Part shown: positions 11,725-22,722 of the stretch, in pieces
Layout of the letters: the number at the start of each line of letters is the position of its first letter
Position numbering within the stretch: position 1 is the first letter of the stretch
Assembly: GCF_030272615.1 (NCBI RefSeq)
Contig: NC_081407.1
Span: forward strand, 154,213,048-154,277,047
DNA length: 64,000 nt
Origin: Cryptomeria japonica
Lineage: Eukaryota > Streptophyta > Pinopsida > Cupressales > Cupressaceae
Direction of reading: 5' to 3'
Translations under genes and position numbers: made by a program
The notes under the pieces: generated by a model
The model's database searches: none
What the model was told of the DNA's origin: nothing
The model's input: only the letters and a program-made list of their open reading frames with translations

Positions 11725-13019
11725 TATAATTATGCTTTAGAATGTAATGAAGAAGAGAATCAGACAGCTAGACTATACAAAGAAGATAGATCTTTTGATT
11801 CAAGGTCTCAGTGAGACCTATTCTACCAGGCCTGTGTGTCAGTATGTTGTAACCCGGTTGTTACTAGTTGGATGTAATCAAACTTCATACAATAATATAA
11901 CATGTTCTGCATTGCCTTCATCATATCTAAGTGTTTTTCATTGTGTTTACTCTTGTTTACCAGTCCGGATTGATCTCTTTGAGGTCCCTCCTTACCGGTG
12001 ACTGCTTCAATTGGTCAGCATTTTGGGTTTTTTGGCAACATTTTTGGTAAAAGTGCAAAAAATTAAGTAAAACTTATAAATGAGGCAAGAGCACTTACCC
12101 AAGTTTGCATAGGAGCTCAAGATGACACAAAAATACACCCCAGAAGGTTCAAGAACTAGAAAAATCATAAAGGAAACATAATGTTAAGGAATTACATACT
12201 TGTAGAATGAAAATGTCATCAATGTCACTCTCCCATAGTGCTTAGTTTGGCACCCTGTTTGCACAACAACATGAGGAGACTAAATAACGCTACAAAAGCT
12301 ACAAGGAGGTATCACTAAGGCTATCCAAAGCCCATACACACTCCCAGACCTTCCAAATGGTCTTCGCCCAAAAATTGCAAGTCTTAGAGAAAGCAAAATA
12401 ACTCCCAACAAGCTACAGGAAGCCCACAACTCACCATTTCAAAACTCTGATAAAAGGGAATGCATAAAGAATAATGAAAAGGGAAATTTAATTCTATTCT
12501 AATGCTACTCACCCAACATAATAATAGGAAAAATAGAAGCATGAAATTCATAGAGAAGAGACACAAGAAAACACTCTCAGATAACACATTTTCAGAATTT
12601 GAAATCAAATAATAGAATAAGATTCCCAACCTTCCCAAATCATTTCCTCAACACAAATTGAATTCTCTAAACTCCATTCCTAATTCCCGAATCAATATTT
12701 TAATCAGGCACAAAGCATACAAGCTTTTCAAAATGAAATTTGTAGAGGGAACAAAAGCTCCAACCTAGAAATCGTAATCCAACCAAATTTAGATTCGAAG
12801 AAGAGAAAATCCAACAGTTCAAGCAAGTCAATCTTCAATCCAATCTCCCAATTGAATTCAAGAACCAAAATGCAAATCGAAATCTTCTGGATGGTAACCC
12901 GATAACATTCGCATAATGCTCAATAAATAAAAATTAAACTCCAACTATAGAGAAATTCCAACCAATCAAGAAATCTGGGAAAACATTATATTATACCTAC
13001 CATGCATGATTTCGAGGTA
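11725..13019. other. Intergenic, nothing identified
   Basis: I see no domain-bearing frame or RNA gene. The composition shifts to A-rich on the plus strand from about 12040. Confidence 0.4.
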
Positions 13020-13515
13020 AATATTATTGAATCTTATTATTTACTTACCAATTTGAAAATAGCCTATAGAATACAAGGACCTAGGTAAACTTTATATTAT
13101 ATCTATTCATACAAATAATATTAATGTAGCAAAATAGATTATAAAATAATAATAAATAATTAAATGAACAATTTAAATAATAATAACTCAATAATAAAAC
13201 AATAAATGATTAATAGAGCTCAATTAATGTCAATCAAATAAATTAATCTCAACAATAAAGTTAATTACCAAATAAATCAAAATAATAAATAAATCATTAA
13301 TAAATAAATCAAATAGATTAAATATATTAATAAAATTAATCTTAATTAAAAAAATACAAACCTCAATAATAAATTAATAAATTAAATAAATCAAACTCAA
13401 TAACATTAATCAAGCCTCAATAAATAATCCAAATAATTAAATACTCATAATATGTAATAAATTAATATAAACATTAATAAATCACATTGATCAATTATTA
13501 ATTAAATAATAGATA
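13020..13515. repeat. AT-rich low-complexity tract
   Basis: Made almost only of AATAAT, TAAATAAAT and TTAATTAA-type words. The same style of tract occurs in the Ty3-type LTR remnants at 960-1140 and 45560-45800, so it may be part of a similar LTR. No ends were seen. Confidence 0.6.
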
Positions 13516-16394
13516 CAAACTCACATCACCTCAAGCAACTTGACAAAAAGGGTCAACATTGACACAAGACTCTAACCATAACTTACACCACAACATGACT
13601 GACCAGGTGAGCATCCAAGCCTAGAGTGTGCGAGGGAAACACATGCCATCTCCAATAACTTGCCATTTGGATAAGACACGCTCAAACCTATGAGATTAGG
13701 TGGAGTCAATGTCTAGTACCTACAATCCTGCATCCACCACTACACACAATGCAACATATATACAACACTTATACATCATAAATGATCAGGAAAGTGATAG
13801 AGAATCACAACATCATATCGTGCTTGCAATGAGTGGTATGACATCATCTCTAATCACAAAGATAGTAGAAGAAAATCACAAACATTGTAGCATCAATTCA
13901 GACATCACAATCATAGAGTAGGGTTAGAGTAATCATAATGTCATCAAAATCCTACAAGTAATATGATCCATCATGAACGCATATAAGTCATCAAGTCATC
14001 ATAAGGTAGGATAAGCTAGAGCAATATAATCCTCCAATGTATAGAAAACGAGATGAATCAGGGAGGGACACTACGTCCTCCCCCCCTTGGGATTGACTTA
14101 CTCCTAGAAGTCGCCAAGGGTTAAGTTGAAAACATGTTCACATTAATCCAAAACTTCTTAACTCAATCATTTCCTAGTTCAAAGTAGGATAATGACAACA
14201 AAAGTTTCCTTACTAAGCTTCAATTATTCAAGTGAATACATTACATAAGAGATAAAACAAGTTACAAAACTCTTACTAGTTACAATAAGCATGCTAAATT
14301 ATTGAAACATCTTCAAGAGAACCTTGTTTAACCATATTTCGCAAGATTTAAACTATAATTTCTATCACCGAGTCAACATCTATGAGCAAAAATCACAATG
14401 ACACACTATTTCAATTATGGCAATACTCCTTTAACTCCTAGTTGTACGCAATTTAACAAGACAAATATACATTTTACTCAATACTTACACATAGGCACAT
14501 CCATATATCATTTAAGAAGTCACATGTCATACACCTATATGAGGAAAATTTGTATAAACTTCCTTCAAGACTGAATAAGATCAAAAAAAGAATCTCACAA
14601 TTACCAAAAATCTATATCTTATGAAAACAAGATTTACACTATTCAAACTACTAAGTAACCACCACACTTCTACTATGCTACTCTAATACAAACATTCACG
14701 CATCTTTCATCCAATCAAATCATTCAAGGCACTCTAATCCATTAATTATGCATGATACATATATACATAAGCACTCATTGAAGGTATGAAATCAATAGTT
14801 CTTTTGCATTTAACTATTTCATATATTACAACTTCTCAATTCCAAATCCACTTCTATCTAACATTTCATCCTATTAATATATTTCGTCTACTCAATAGAT
14901 ACTAACATTATCTAATTTATTAAGTCTAGTGCACTTCTCTGCAGTGTCCTCCCTTGCACACACTATCAGAGGTTTGACATGTACATGATAGAGACACTAC
15001 TTCTCACAAAATGAGGGCCCACAACACTCAATATACGAAAATACCACTATAGATGACAAAAAAACAAGAGAAAGTCCAAAAATAAAAAAGATCATCAAAT
15101 CCAACATTAAATCACAAATTTTTTTCCAATGAAATCAATCAAGAAATAAAGCATGACAAGTGCCATCATGTAGCTCAAAATAGATGTTCAAAGAAAAATC
15201 ACAGGAGTCCAAAATTAAATCAACTCCAACGATGCTAGCACAAATCACAAAATAAATCAAGGCAAATAGCCAGCTTAACCAAATCTACATCACGAGGTAA
15301 CCATTATCAGTCACACCAAAGGGAATAACCAGTACACATCACTCAAGGGTACAATACCCTAAATGTGTAAGAGATTGCACGTCAGACATTTAAAACCATA
15401 AGTATATTTATATATCTATATTTCTTTTATCATTTTTAATGCAATGCAATCTAATGTTTTACGAAAGTCTAGACAAGCATCCTTCATGAAGGAAGACATA
15501 TGCAAGGTGGAAATAAAGTGTTTCATATGCACAAGGAATATACTAATGACATGATTAATATTCAAGGAAAAATGACCACATATACAAGGTTATAATAGAA
15601 ATAGATATCAAAACCTCAACCAAACACTCAATGATGTACTACAAGATTCACCATTTCCTTTAATGCACAACAATTACCATACAAATGATTACGATAGTCT
15701 ACATGATATCATTAAATATTTTAATCAATTATATGTTCACACAAGTAATTTTTACTTATAAGAAATGGATCTCATACCTAATCTCCAAATGAAATTTAAT
15801 ATCAAACTTGATTACTTCTACCCTATCTCCTATGATCATTTCCTTGTCACACTATTAACTAGATCATTTATCTATATTGCATAAAACTAAATATCTTAAC
15901 CTTACTTGCAACCACTTGTTTTCATTTACATTTAAATTTACATAAATTCAAATACAATCATACATACACGAAATATTTTGAGTAATTTAAGGAAAATTGC
16001 CATTAAGGAACATATTACAATGTCATACAATTCATTATCATTCCATCCTACTGGATTTCATTGAGTAGGCACTTCCCTAAATTTTGAACATGGTAAGGAG
16101 ATAGCATCTTTTCTTAATTTACCCATTCAATCAAATAGTACATTTCATTAAAACCACACAACTCCTTCACATATCTAAGACTTTTATCTTCCAAATCAAG
16201 TGAGAAAAAAATGATATAATTTCCCAATTTTTCTATACTATACATGCAATGCATCAATTTTACTTTGTTCTAAATATATATTATAAAATGATATTTTAAT
16301 ATATTAATTCATAAAACTTCCTCTATTTTTCATCCAAAAGATATTCCATCTAAATAATTCTTTCTCTAAACGAAAATTCACGGATGTATTACAC
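13516..16394. other. Long non-coding stretch, probably old repeat sequence
   Basis: Rich in A and C on the plus strand, with no frame above background and no recognised domain. The phrases CACTACGTCCTCCCCCCC at 14069 and CAGTGTCCTCCCTTGCAC at 14942 look related and suggest remains of a repeat family that I cannot name. Confidence 0.35.
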
Positions 16395-17693
16395 TGTTAA
16401 TCCTATGAGGATCCAATTAATATTGAGAGGTGGGGGGGGGTGAATTAGTATTAACACCAACTAAAACTTTAAACTCAAAATCAAACTTATATCAGATCTG
16501 AAACCATTTAACAAATATCCCAACTTCTTTAATCAGATCTAACAACCTCTTTATCAGATTTGCTTAATGCATTAATCACAACTATCAATAATTTCACCAC
16601 TTAAGAAATCATATCAATTTGATCATATACCAAATTATCAACCTTGTCAATTAGATCAAATACTTTATCTAGCCATTTATTCACAATACCGGTAACCTTT
16701 GATACACAAACATAAATTGTCTTAACCGGTAATCAAAAATAAAACATGAACATCATAAGAAAAGCATTCCACATATGAACACCATAATTATTTTGACGTG
16801 GAAACCCAAATAGGGAAAAACCACGGTGGGAGTTGGTACCCACAATAATTTGTACTCTTTTGAAGTATGCCCTATTAGGAGCTTACAATATTCCCAGTTA
16901 GGAGAAGACCCTATAAGGAGTCACCCGGTTAAGGGATTTGCCTAGCAATCCAATTAGGAGCTTGATGACCTTTTAGGATCAACTTCATGAAAGGCTTTAA
17001 CACTCTTTTTGAGATATGCTCTGTTAGAGAACTTAAATGTTTTAGGCATGTTAGGACCTACCTAGTTAAGGGATTTAAATTGATGCAACTATTAGGGAAC
17101 AACAGTAAGAAAATGGTCTTTTACTTGCATTTCTCTACTTGCTTGATCAAATCCAGTTATGCATAATGCTCTGCAACTCTCATGAAGATCTTACACTTTA
17201 CTTGGACGGCTTGACACATTCTCTAAGACCACCAACACAATGAACATCAACTATGTCAACCTAAATAGCCATCTCAACTAGGTCGGCCACTAAACCTTAA
17301 ATTACATCATGAATTACAATATAGATCATAATATATCAATATACAAATCATTACATCAAATTATAATGCAATATCAATTGTTGGTTGATCGTAACTCATC
17401 CTGGAAATCCAATCTGTACCAAAGTCAAACCCTTAGCTCACTCTACTAAGCACTTTGCACATTTCCAAGAAATTCCTCCATCATATGCACCAAAAACACA
17501 ATTCAAATCATTCACGCAGGTTGTGCCATGTTACTACCTTTAAGTAGACTGACCATCAATCACCATCATAGCCAAAATCATTATCGGTTTAATGATTTCC
17601 TCACCGGTCCTTAAATCGTACTAAAACCTTAGCAAAACTTAATTAGAAATTTAAAACATGCCTTCTAGTATTCATCACAAGATGCAATTCCGG
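16395..17693 (-). repeat. Copia 3' LTR, first fragment
   Basis: Begins TGTTAATCCTATGAGGAT exactly like the 5' LTR at 36242 and follows it base for base to ATCACAAGATG...TTCCGG, where the hAT target duplication interrupts it. The partner fragment resumes at 31265. Confidence 0.92.
17686..17693. repeat. hAT target-site duplication, left copy
   Basis: AATTCCGG, repeated exactly at 31257-31264. The uninterrupted LTR at 37516-37523 has the related sequence GGTTCTGG once. Confidence 0.85.
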
Positions 17694-17707
17694 TAGGGAT
17701 AACTTTA
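17694..17707 (+). repeat. hAT terminal inverted repeat, left
   Basis: TAGGGATAACTTTA, directly after the left AATTCCGG. The YAGGG start is usual for Ac-like hAT elements. Confidence 0.8.
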
Positions 17708-17769
17708 AGAAACCCCCCCACGGGCAACTGTGTAAAATCCTAGCGAATCAGACATTATTTTCGGGGGAA

Positions 17770-18150
17770 ATTTTCATATCAATGGCGATTTTTTTTTTTT
17801 CAAAATAGGGCAAAAACTTATTTTGTATTGGCGATTTTTTTTCTAGGGTGCGAAAATGCCATAAATTTCTGGCAAATAATACATTGTTTTATGGGGAAAA
17901 TATTTATTGTGGGAGGCGAATAATTATTGTTAAAAGGAACAAATATATAATTGTATGAGCGAAAATTTTTACTCCAAAGGAAAAATTATTTAAATGTATT
18001 GGTGATTTTTATCCACCATTTGAAAATTATTTAAATGTATTGGCGATTTTTATCCACCGCTTGAAATTTTTTTAATTTGTTTTGGCAAATATTTTGTTAT
18101 TTATGGTACAATATATAATTCATTGGCGATTTCATAAATTCATTGCCATT
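17770..18150 (+). repeat. Left subterminal GGCGA-rich zone
   Basis: The words TGGCGATTTT, AGGCGAATA, GAGCGAAAAT and TTGGTGATTTTTATCC recur about every 30-60 bases, including two near-identical 50-bp units at 17998-18062. The same GGCGA word recurs at the right end. Arrays of short motifs near the ends are transposase-binding sites in studied hAT elements; that role here is inference. Confidence 0.6.
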
Positions 18151-18787
18151 AATAGACAAGGCACATCACATCACATCAGTACATCACATCACATAATACA
18201 TTGAGTCCGGACTCTGCATGATGTATCAATAAGTGCGGCCTCTTTGACACGTAAAGGGTGACACATACCTAAAATCTATTAATGATTTTAAATCGTTCGA
18301 TGATCGTATATCAATGGTTTAAGTTTTATTTCGGCCCAATTTTCTTAAGAGAACACAACTCACCAGAAAGTGCCCAGAATGGAATTGGATTCAATAGACA
18401 CGTATCAAATGTCACGAATCACGATCGATAATTTCGTTCATTTAATATATATATTTTCACTTACGGCAATCCACTCTGTCCCCACGACTTCCAATGTGAT
18501 ACTTGCCAATTTGGTACTAGTTCATAGCTATTTCCAATTCCGCACACTTGTGCATTTATGGGAAAGATTTGCAGAGATACGAAAGATTTAAAAAAATTTA
18601 TAGCAGTTAATACTGTTAAAGAAGTAATTATTACAATCAAGAGCTTCAACAATTTATATACGATCTCTACTTCTTTCATCTTCAATTAGCCTTTGCCATT
18701 TAGTAGATAAATCGTCAGAGCTCACGGTATTTTAGGTTTATAGGCTCACTACTCAGGTTGTTTAATTTGTTAATCTATTTTCTCAAG
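18151..18787. other. Spacer with CACAT repeats and a palindrome
   Basis: A short CACATCACATCACAT run lies at about 18160-18195, followed by the perfect 12-bp palindrome GAGTCCGGACTC at 18203-18214. No gene is seen; it may hold the promoter of the following frame. Confidence 0.4.
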
Positions 18788-19363
18788 ATGGACACTCCCA
18801 TCCACTTGAGAAGCATTTCTACAGAGGACCAGAGGGACTTTCTAGGCTCTGTTAGAGACCCAACCCTCCAATTAGTCTGCAAGGAGGTTGGGTAATTCAC
18901 CAATGAAGTTGTGCGGATGGTGCTAGGTAGAGAATTTCTGCGAAACGAAAATAGGTACCGTGTTAACACAGACCTTACATTCTGCTTCTTAGCGTCTCTT
19001 TTGGACTTGGGAGGAGAAAAGGTGGATATGCTGATGCTGTTGAGGAAGGTTTTTAAGGAAGACTTCCTCGGAGATGACATTACTCTTGTTGTTCTTGCAA
19101 AAGTAGGGGTGGGGATCCCTTGGGTGAGTGATTTATCCAAGCTTCTCCTCCCTGACCAAACATTGCCAGTGGCTGGGCAACCATTTCTCCTAAACCTGAA
19201 TGCGGAGCAGCTGACGCGTCATGGAAAATGGGCGCGGATTGGCAGGGACTTCCTCCAGAAATGGTTCCTCCTAGATGACTTTCCAAACTACATGTGGCTT
19301 GAAGAATTCTCTCAGCTTATGCTATCTGAAGAATTCTACATGGAAGAAGGGCCAAATTCTTAG
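18788..19363 (+). pseudogene. Broken ORF in the hAT, unknown protein
   Basis: A frame of 191 codons from ATG (MDTPIHLRSISTED) to TAG has one internal stop, TAA, at about codon 36, where CAA would restore Gln. The interior is Leu-rich, with hydrophobic helices (FCFLASLLDL, DITLVVLAKVGVGIPW) and an acidic end (SEEFYMEEGPNS). GC content is visibly higher than in the flanking DNA, as in coding sequence. I do not recognise a family. It lies 1.1 kb inside the left end of the hAT and points inward, so it is either element-encoded or a captured gene fragment. The minus-strand frames across the same interval are shadows. Confidence 0.45.
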
Positions 19364-20056
19364 GGAAAAATTGTAAACAATTCCACTACCTGTAGTTTTT
19401 TTTTCCTATGTCCTTGAACCCTAACAGGCTGAGTGCCAGAGGCTCACTCATTTTGGCTTTTAAGTTTTGGGGGGACTCAAGTCTCTGACGAAAAAATTGT
19501 AAATTTCAAAAGCATAAATAATTTAATGATAATTTTTCAAATTCCAATTTGTTTCACTTTGCCTCTTACATTCTTATGGATATAAAAATGCTTTCTATAA
19601 TATTTATTAATTAATTTCTTTCAAATGCTTTTTGTATTTGAGCTACGTTATTTCAATTATTTGTTAAACAATGGAAATAAATTTAATATCGTGATCTTTT
19701 TATGTAATGCTATAAAAAAAAATTCAATTCATTCCATTAATTATTTGTACATTGAATCATTGATTATGGTTGATTATAATTTTATAAATATATACTATTA
19801 CTATATAGTCATTCAAAATACAAAATTTCAAAAGTTGCAAGATACAAAAGTTTATCGGTAAAGGTTTTTTCATTCAATTAATTGAAAACTTTCAAGATAC
19901 AAAATTTGCCCATAGCTTATAGCAAGCAGACAACAAAACTAGTTCATTGCCGATAGGCTGCTCACTCAATCTCACTATCCCCCTGGGACGCCTCCTCCCA
20001 GTCCCTTCCCTCCTCAGAGGTAGATGCTTTCGCTTTCCCTTTTTCCACTTCAGCTT
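19364..20056. other. AT-rich spacer in the hAT
   Basis: No coding frame is supported. It lies between a plus-strand frame and the 3' end of a minus-strand frame. Confidence 0.5.
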
Positions 20057-20668
20057 TCATTTTTGGAATGCAGTTAGGAACCCGAAGTCGGGGTCGCCCT
20101 CTAAGCTTGCCAGTAGCTGTATGGCCCTTCCTTCTTCAGCCCTATCTCTCAATTCCCTACCAACCTCCATCCTTGCCACCACATGCAAAGCATTCAGGAC
20201 TTCATCCACCCTCATTAATTTAACAAAGACTTTCATCGCTTCCCACCCCACTCGAGCTCATTCACGACACTGGTATTTGATTTCATCCTCTGGGCCACGA
20301 ATAAAAGGAAGAAAATACTCCTAGTCATCCCCTTCCTTAATTCAAATGCCAACTCCCGGCACCACCCACTCCAAGATTGAATCCAGGTTAATCAAAAACT
20401 CCCCATCGATCAAATTGACCAATGTGAGTTTTACATTTTCCACTTCCGGTTCGAATTCATAGGCCCATGCCATAATCAGAGAGTAAACCTCCATATTAGT
20501 TCGATACCGATGACTAATATGTGCCACCTCCTCCACAAGCATCATTCGAGCTGCTGCCCACAACTTCACCTCCTTAAACCTGAATAGTCCTTGCATTCGT
20601 TTATCAGATACTTTGCCCAAAAAGGGCACCAATTTCTTGTCTATTCGAAGTGTGAAATTGGCCTCCAT
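20057..20668 (-). pseudogene. Broken ORF in the hAT, unknown helical protein
   Basis: One frame runs from MEANFTLRIDKKLVPFLGKV (the first Met I can place; the frame stays open to about 20692) to a TGA at 20057-20059, about 203 codons. In-frame TGA, TAG and TGA cluster between about 20260 and 20345. Each is one C-to-T step from CGA, CAG and CGA. Readable segments include VKLWAAARMMLVEEVAHISH, AWAYEFEPEVENVKLTLVN and, near the end, a charged region rich in Glu and Arg (MEVGRELRDRAEEGRAIQLL). It is probably mostly alpha-helical. No family is recognised. It sits between the left ORF and the 4-kb frame, on the opposite strand to both. Confidence 0.45.
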
Positions 20669-20692
20669 TGTCACCTGCAATTTCAAAATCAC

Positions 20693-21245
20693 TTCCTGTA
20701 AAAAATGTCTTACAAAAGGTACGATTCTACGAACTACTACTACAGATTTGTTCTACAGCTGCTTCAAAGTAAAAAGTGGTACATAGATCAAAAGGTTAAA
20801 CAATTTGCCTCCGTCTTATAGGCCAGGTAATGAATGTGCACGATAAAACATTAATGCCATGAGATCAGGAAAAAGATTTCTTGCCATCCTACCCTTCCTC
20901 CTTTCGTGCGGCATGTCGCAGACAACTCCTTGTGCAACAATTAATCACCACCTTGGCATTTGTACTTTCCAAATTCGCTCGCCTTAACAGGTTGAGGACT
21001 GCAGTTGCACATTTTTAAAAATTAATAGACTAAATTTATGTTGAACTTTTATATATATCTTTAAACTATTTTTGAAAATTATATATCGTAAACATATTTT
21101 CAAAGAATTTTGTTAAACTTTAAATTAATATTTTAGATTTAATATTGAATGTTTTCTTTTTAATAATAAACTTTTACCTTTCAAATTGCATATCAAAATT
21201 TATATTTTTATTTAGTTATTTGTTTTATTCTCATTTCTCAAACTA
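20693..21245. other. AT-rich spacer in the hAT
   Basis: No gene or RNA is recognised. It precedes the repeat array at 21246. Confidence 0.5.
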
Positions 21246-22190
21246 TTACCCAGAATTGAACATTTTAAATTTAATTAAATAGAATTAAGTTTATAGTCTA
21301 TAGACTATAAATCTCTTTTTCAAGCGAAATTTTAAAATGAATAAATAGACTTTAAAAACAGACCCGAAAAGTAACACAAGTATGGTGACGTGCCAGAAAA
21401 ATGGCAGAAGTCGTGGGACCCACTTCATCTTACACAGGTACCATCGACCATTGGATGAACAAAGATCAACGGCTAGGGTGGATTTCGGCCCGAATGTGGG
21501 AAGTGAACACCTTTCTAAGAACTTCGCTCGGAATTGGACATTTTAAATTTAATTAAATATAATTAAGTCTATAAAGCTTTTTTTTGGGCGGAGGTTTAAA
21601 ATGATTAAATAGACTAAAAATCAAACTTGAAAAGTGACACTAGTATGATGACGTGCCAGAAAAATGGCAAAAGTCGTGGGACCCAATACATCTTAAAACA
21701 GGTACCATCGACCATCAGATGAACAAAGATCAACGGCTTAGGGTGGATTTTGGGGCGAATGTGGGAAGTGAACAGATTTCTGAGAACTTTGCCTAGAAAA
21801 GTGACACAAGTATGGTGACGTGCCTGAAAACTAGCAGAAGTGATGGGACCCATGACAACTGACAACATGTACCATCGTCCGTTGGATGAGCAAAGATCAA
21901 CGACTTAGGGTGGATTTCGGCCCGAATGTGGGAAGTGAACACATTTGGGAGAACATCACCCAGAATTGAAATGTTTTAAATTTAATTAAATATAAGTAAG
22001 TCTATAAAGCACTTTTTCGAACGAAAGTTTAAAATTATTAAACAGACTTAAAAAACACCCGTAAAGTCACAACAGGTACCTTGGTCCCTCGTCTATTGGA
22101 TGAGAAAAGATCAATGGCTTAGGGTGGATTTCGGCCCGAATGTGGGAAGTGAACACATTTGGGAGAACTTCGCCTGGAATTGAACGTATT
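21246..22190 (+). repeat. Four-unit imperfect array, promoter-like
   Basis: Units share, in order, CCCAGAATTG, a TTTAAATTTAATTAAATA stretch, GGTGACGTGCCAGAAAA, TGGGACCCA, CATCGACCATTGGATGAA, GATCAACGGC and TGGATTTCGGCCCGAATGTG. GATCAACGGC-type words fall at 21464, 21728, 21895 and 22109. Units are truncated differently, with spacings of about 264, 167 and 214 bases. TGACGTG has the ACGT core bound by bZIP factors, and the CCGTTGG/CAACGG words resemble MYB cores. The array ends 530 bases before the start of the 4-kb frame. A cis-regulatory role is inference. Confidence 0.7.
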
Positions 22191-22196
22191 ACATTT

Positions 22197-22396
22197 AATG
22201 TCCTCAGAAATTCAGAATTTATACTGAAGTATTGAATGTTTTGTCCTTCGGCATCGAATAGTTATTAATAATAATTAATAAAATTACAACATGATTTTTA
22301 ATGTCCGCAGAATTTATATTGAAGTAATGAATGTTTTGTCCTTTGGCATCGAATAGTTATTAATAGTAATTAATAAAATTACAACATGATTCTTGA
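22197..22396 (+). repeat. Two direct repeats of about 103 bp
   Basis: Two head-to-tail copies from AATGTCC(T/G)CAG to AAATTACAACATGATT start at 22197 and 22300. They lie between the four-unit array and the 4-kb frame. Confidence 0.8.
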
Positions 22397-22722
22397 TATT
22401 TTGCCCTTTAGGTTTTACTTTTCTACTTTTTAGAGTTTTCAAAATAAGAGACTCGTAAATCATAATCGTCTTTCATTTCTTGGATAAACCTATAAATCAA
22501 GGGAGATTCAAAAACAGCTACTAGATTGAGGAATGCAAGTTGCAACAGAGACTGTCTGTGCCAATCTAGTGAAATAGAAATTCCAATTTTCGGGCAAAAT
22601 CTAGAACACCTACATCCCGCATTTTTTGCTTTTGGTAATCTCGTGGTCCAATTTGAGGGTTAGCATTTTCAGGTTTTTATCTAGCTGCCTAGCATTATTT
22701 TGAATTATTAACAATAATAGTG

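Noticed and set aside
11479-11814. Open frames rich in Ile and Tyr
   Set aside because: They are translations of a TA microsatellite.
16395-17693. Solo LTR
   Set aside because: It ends mid-LTR at an 8-bp sequence that recurs at 31257 followed by the missing half, so it is half of a split LTR.
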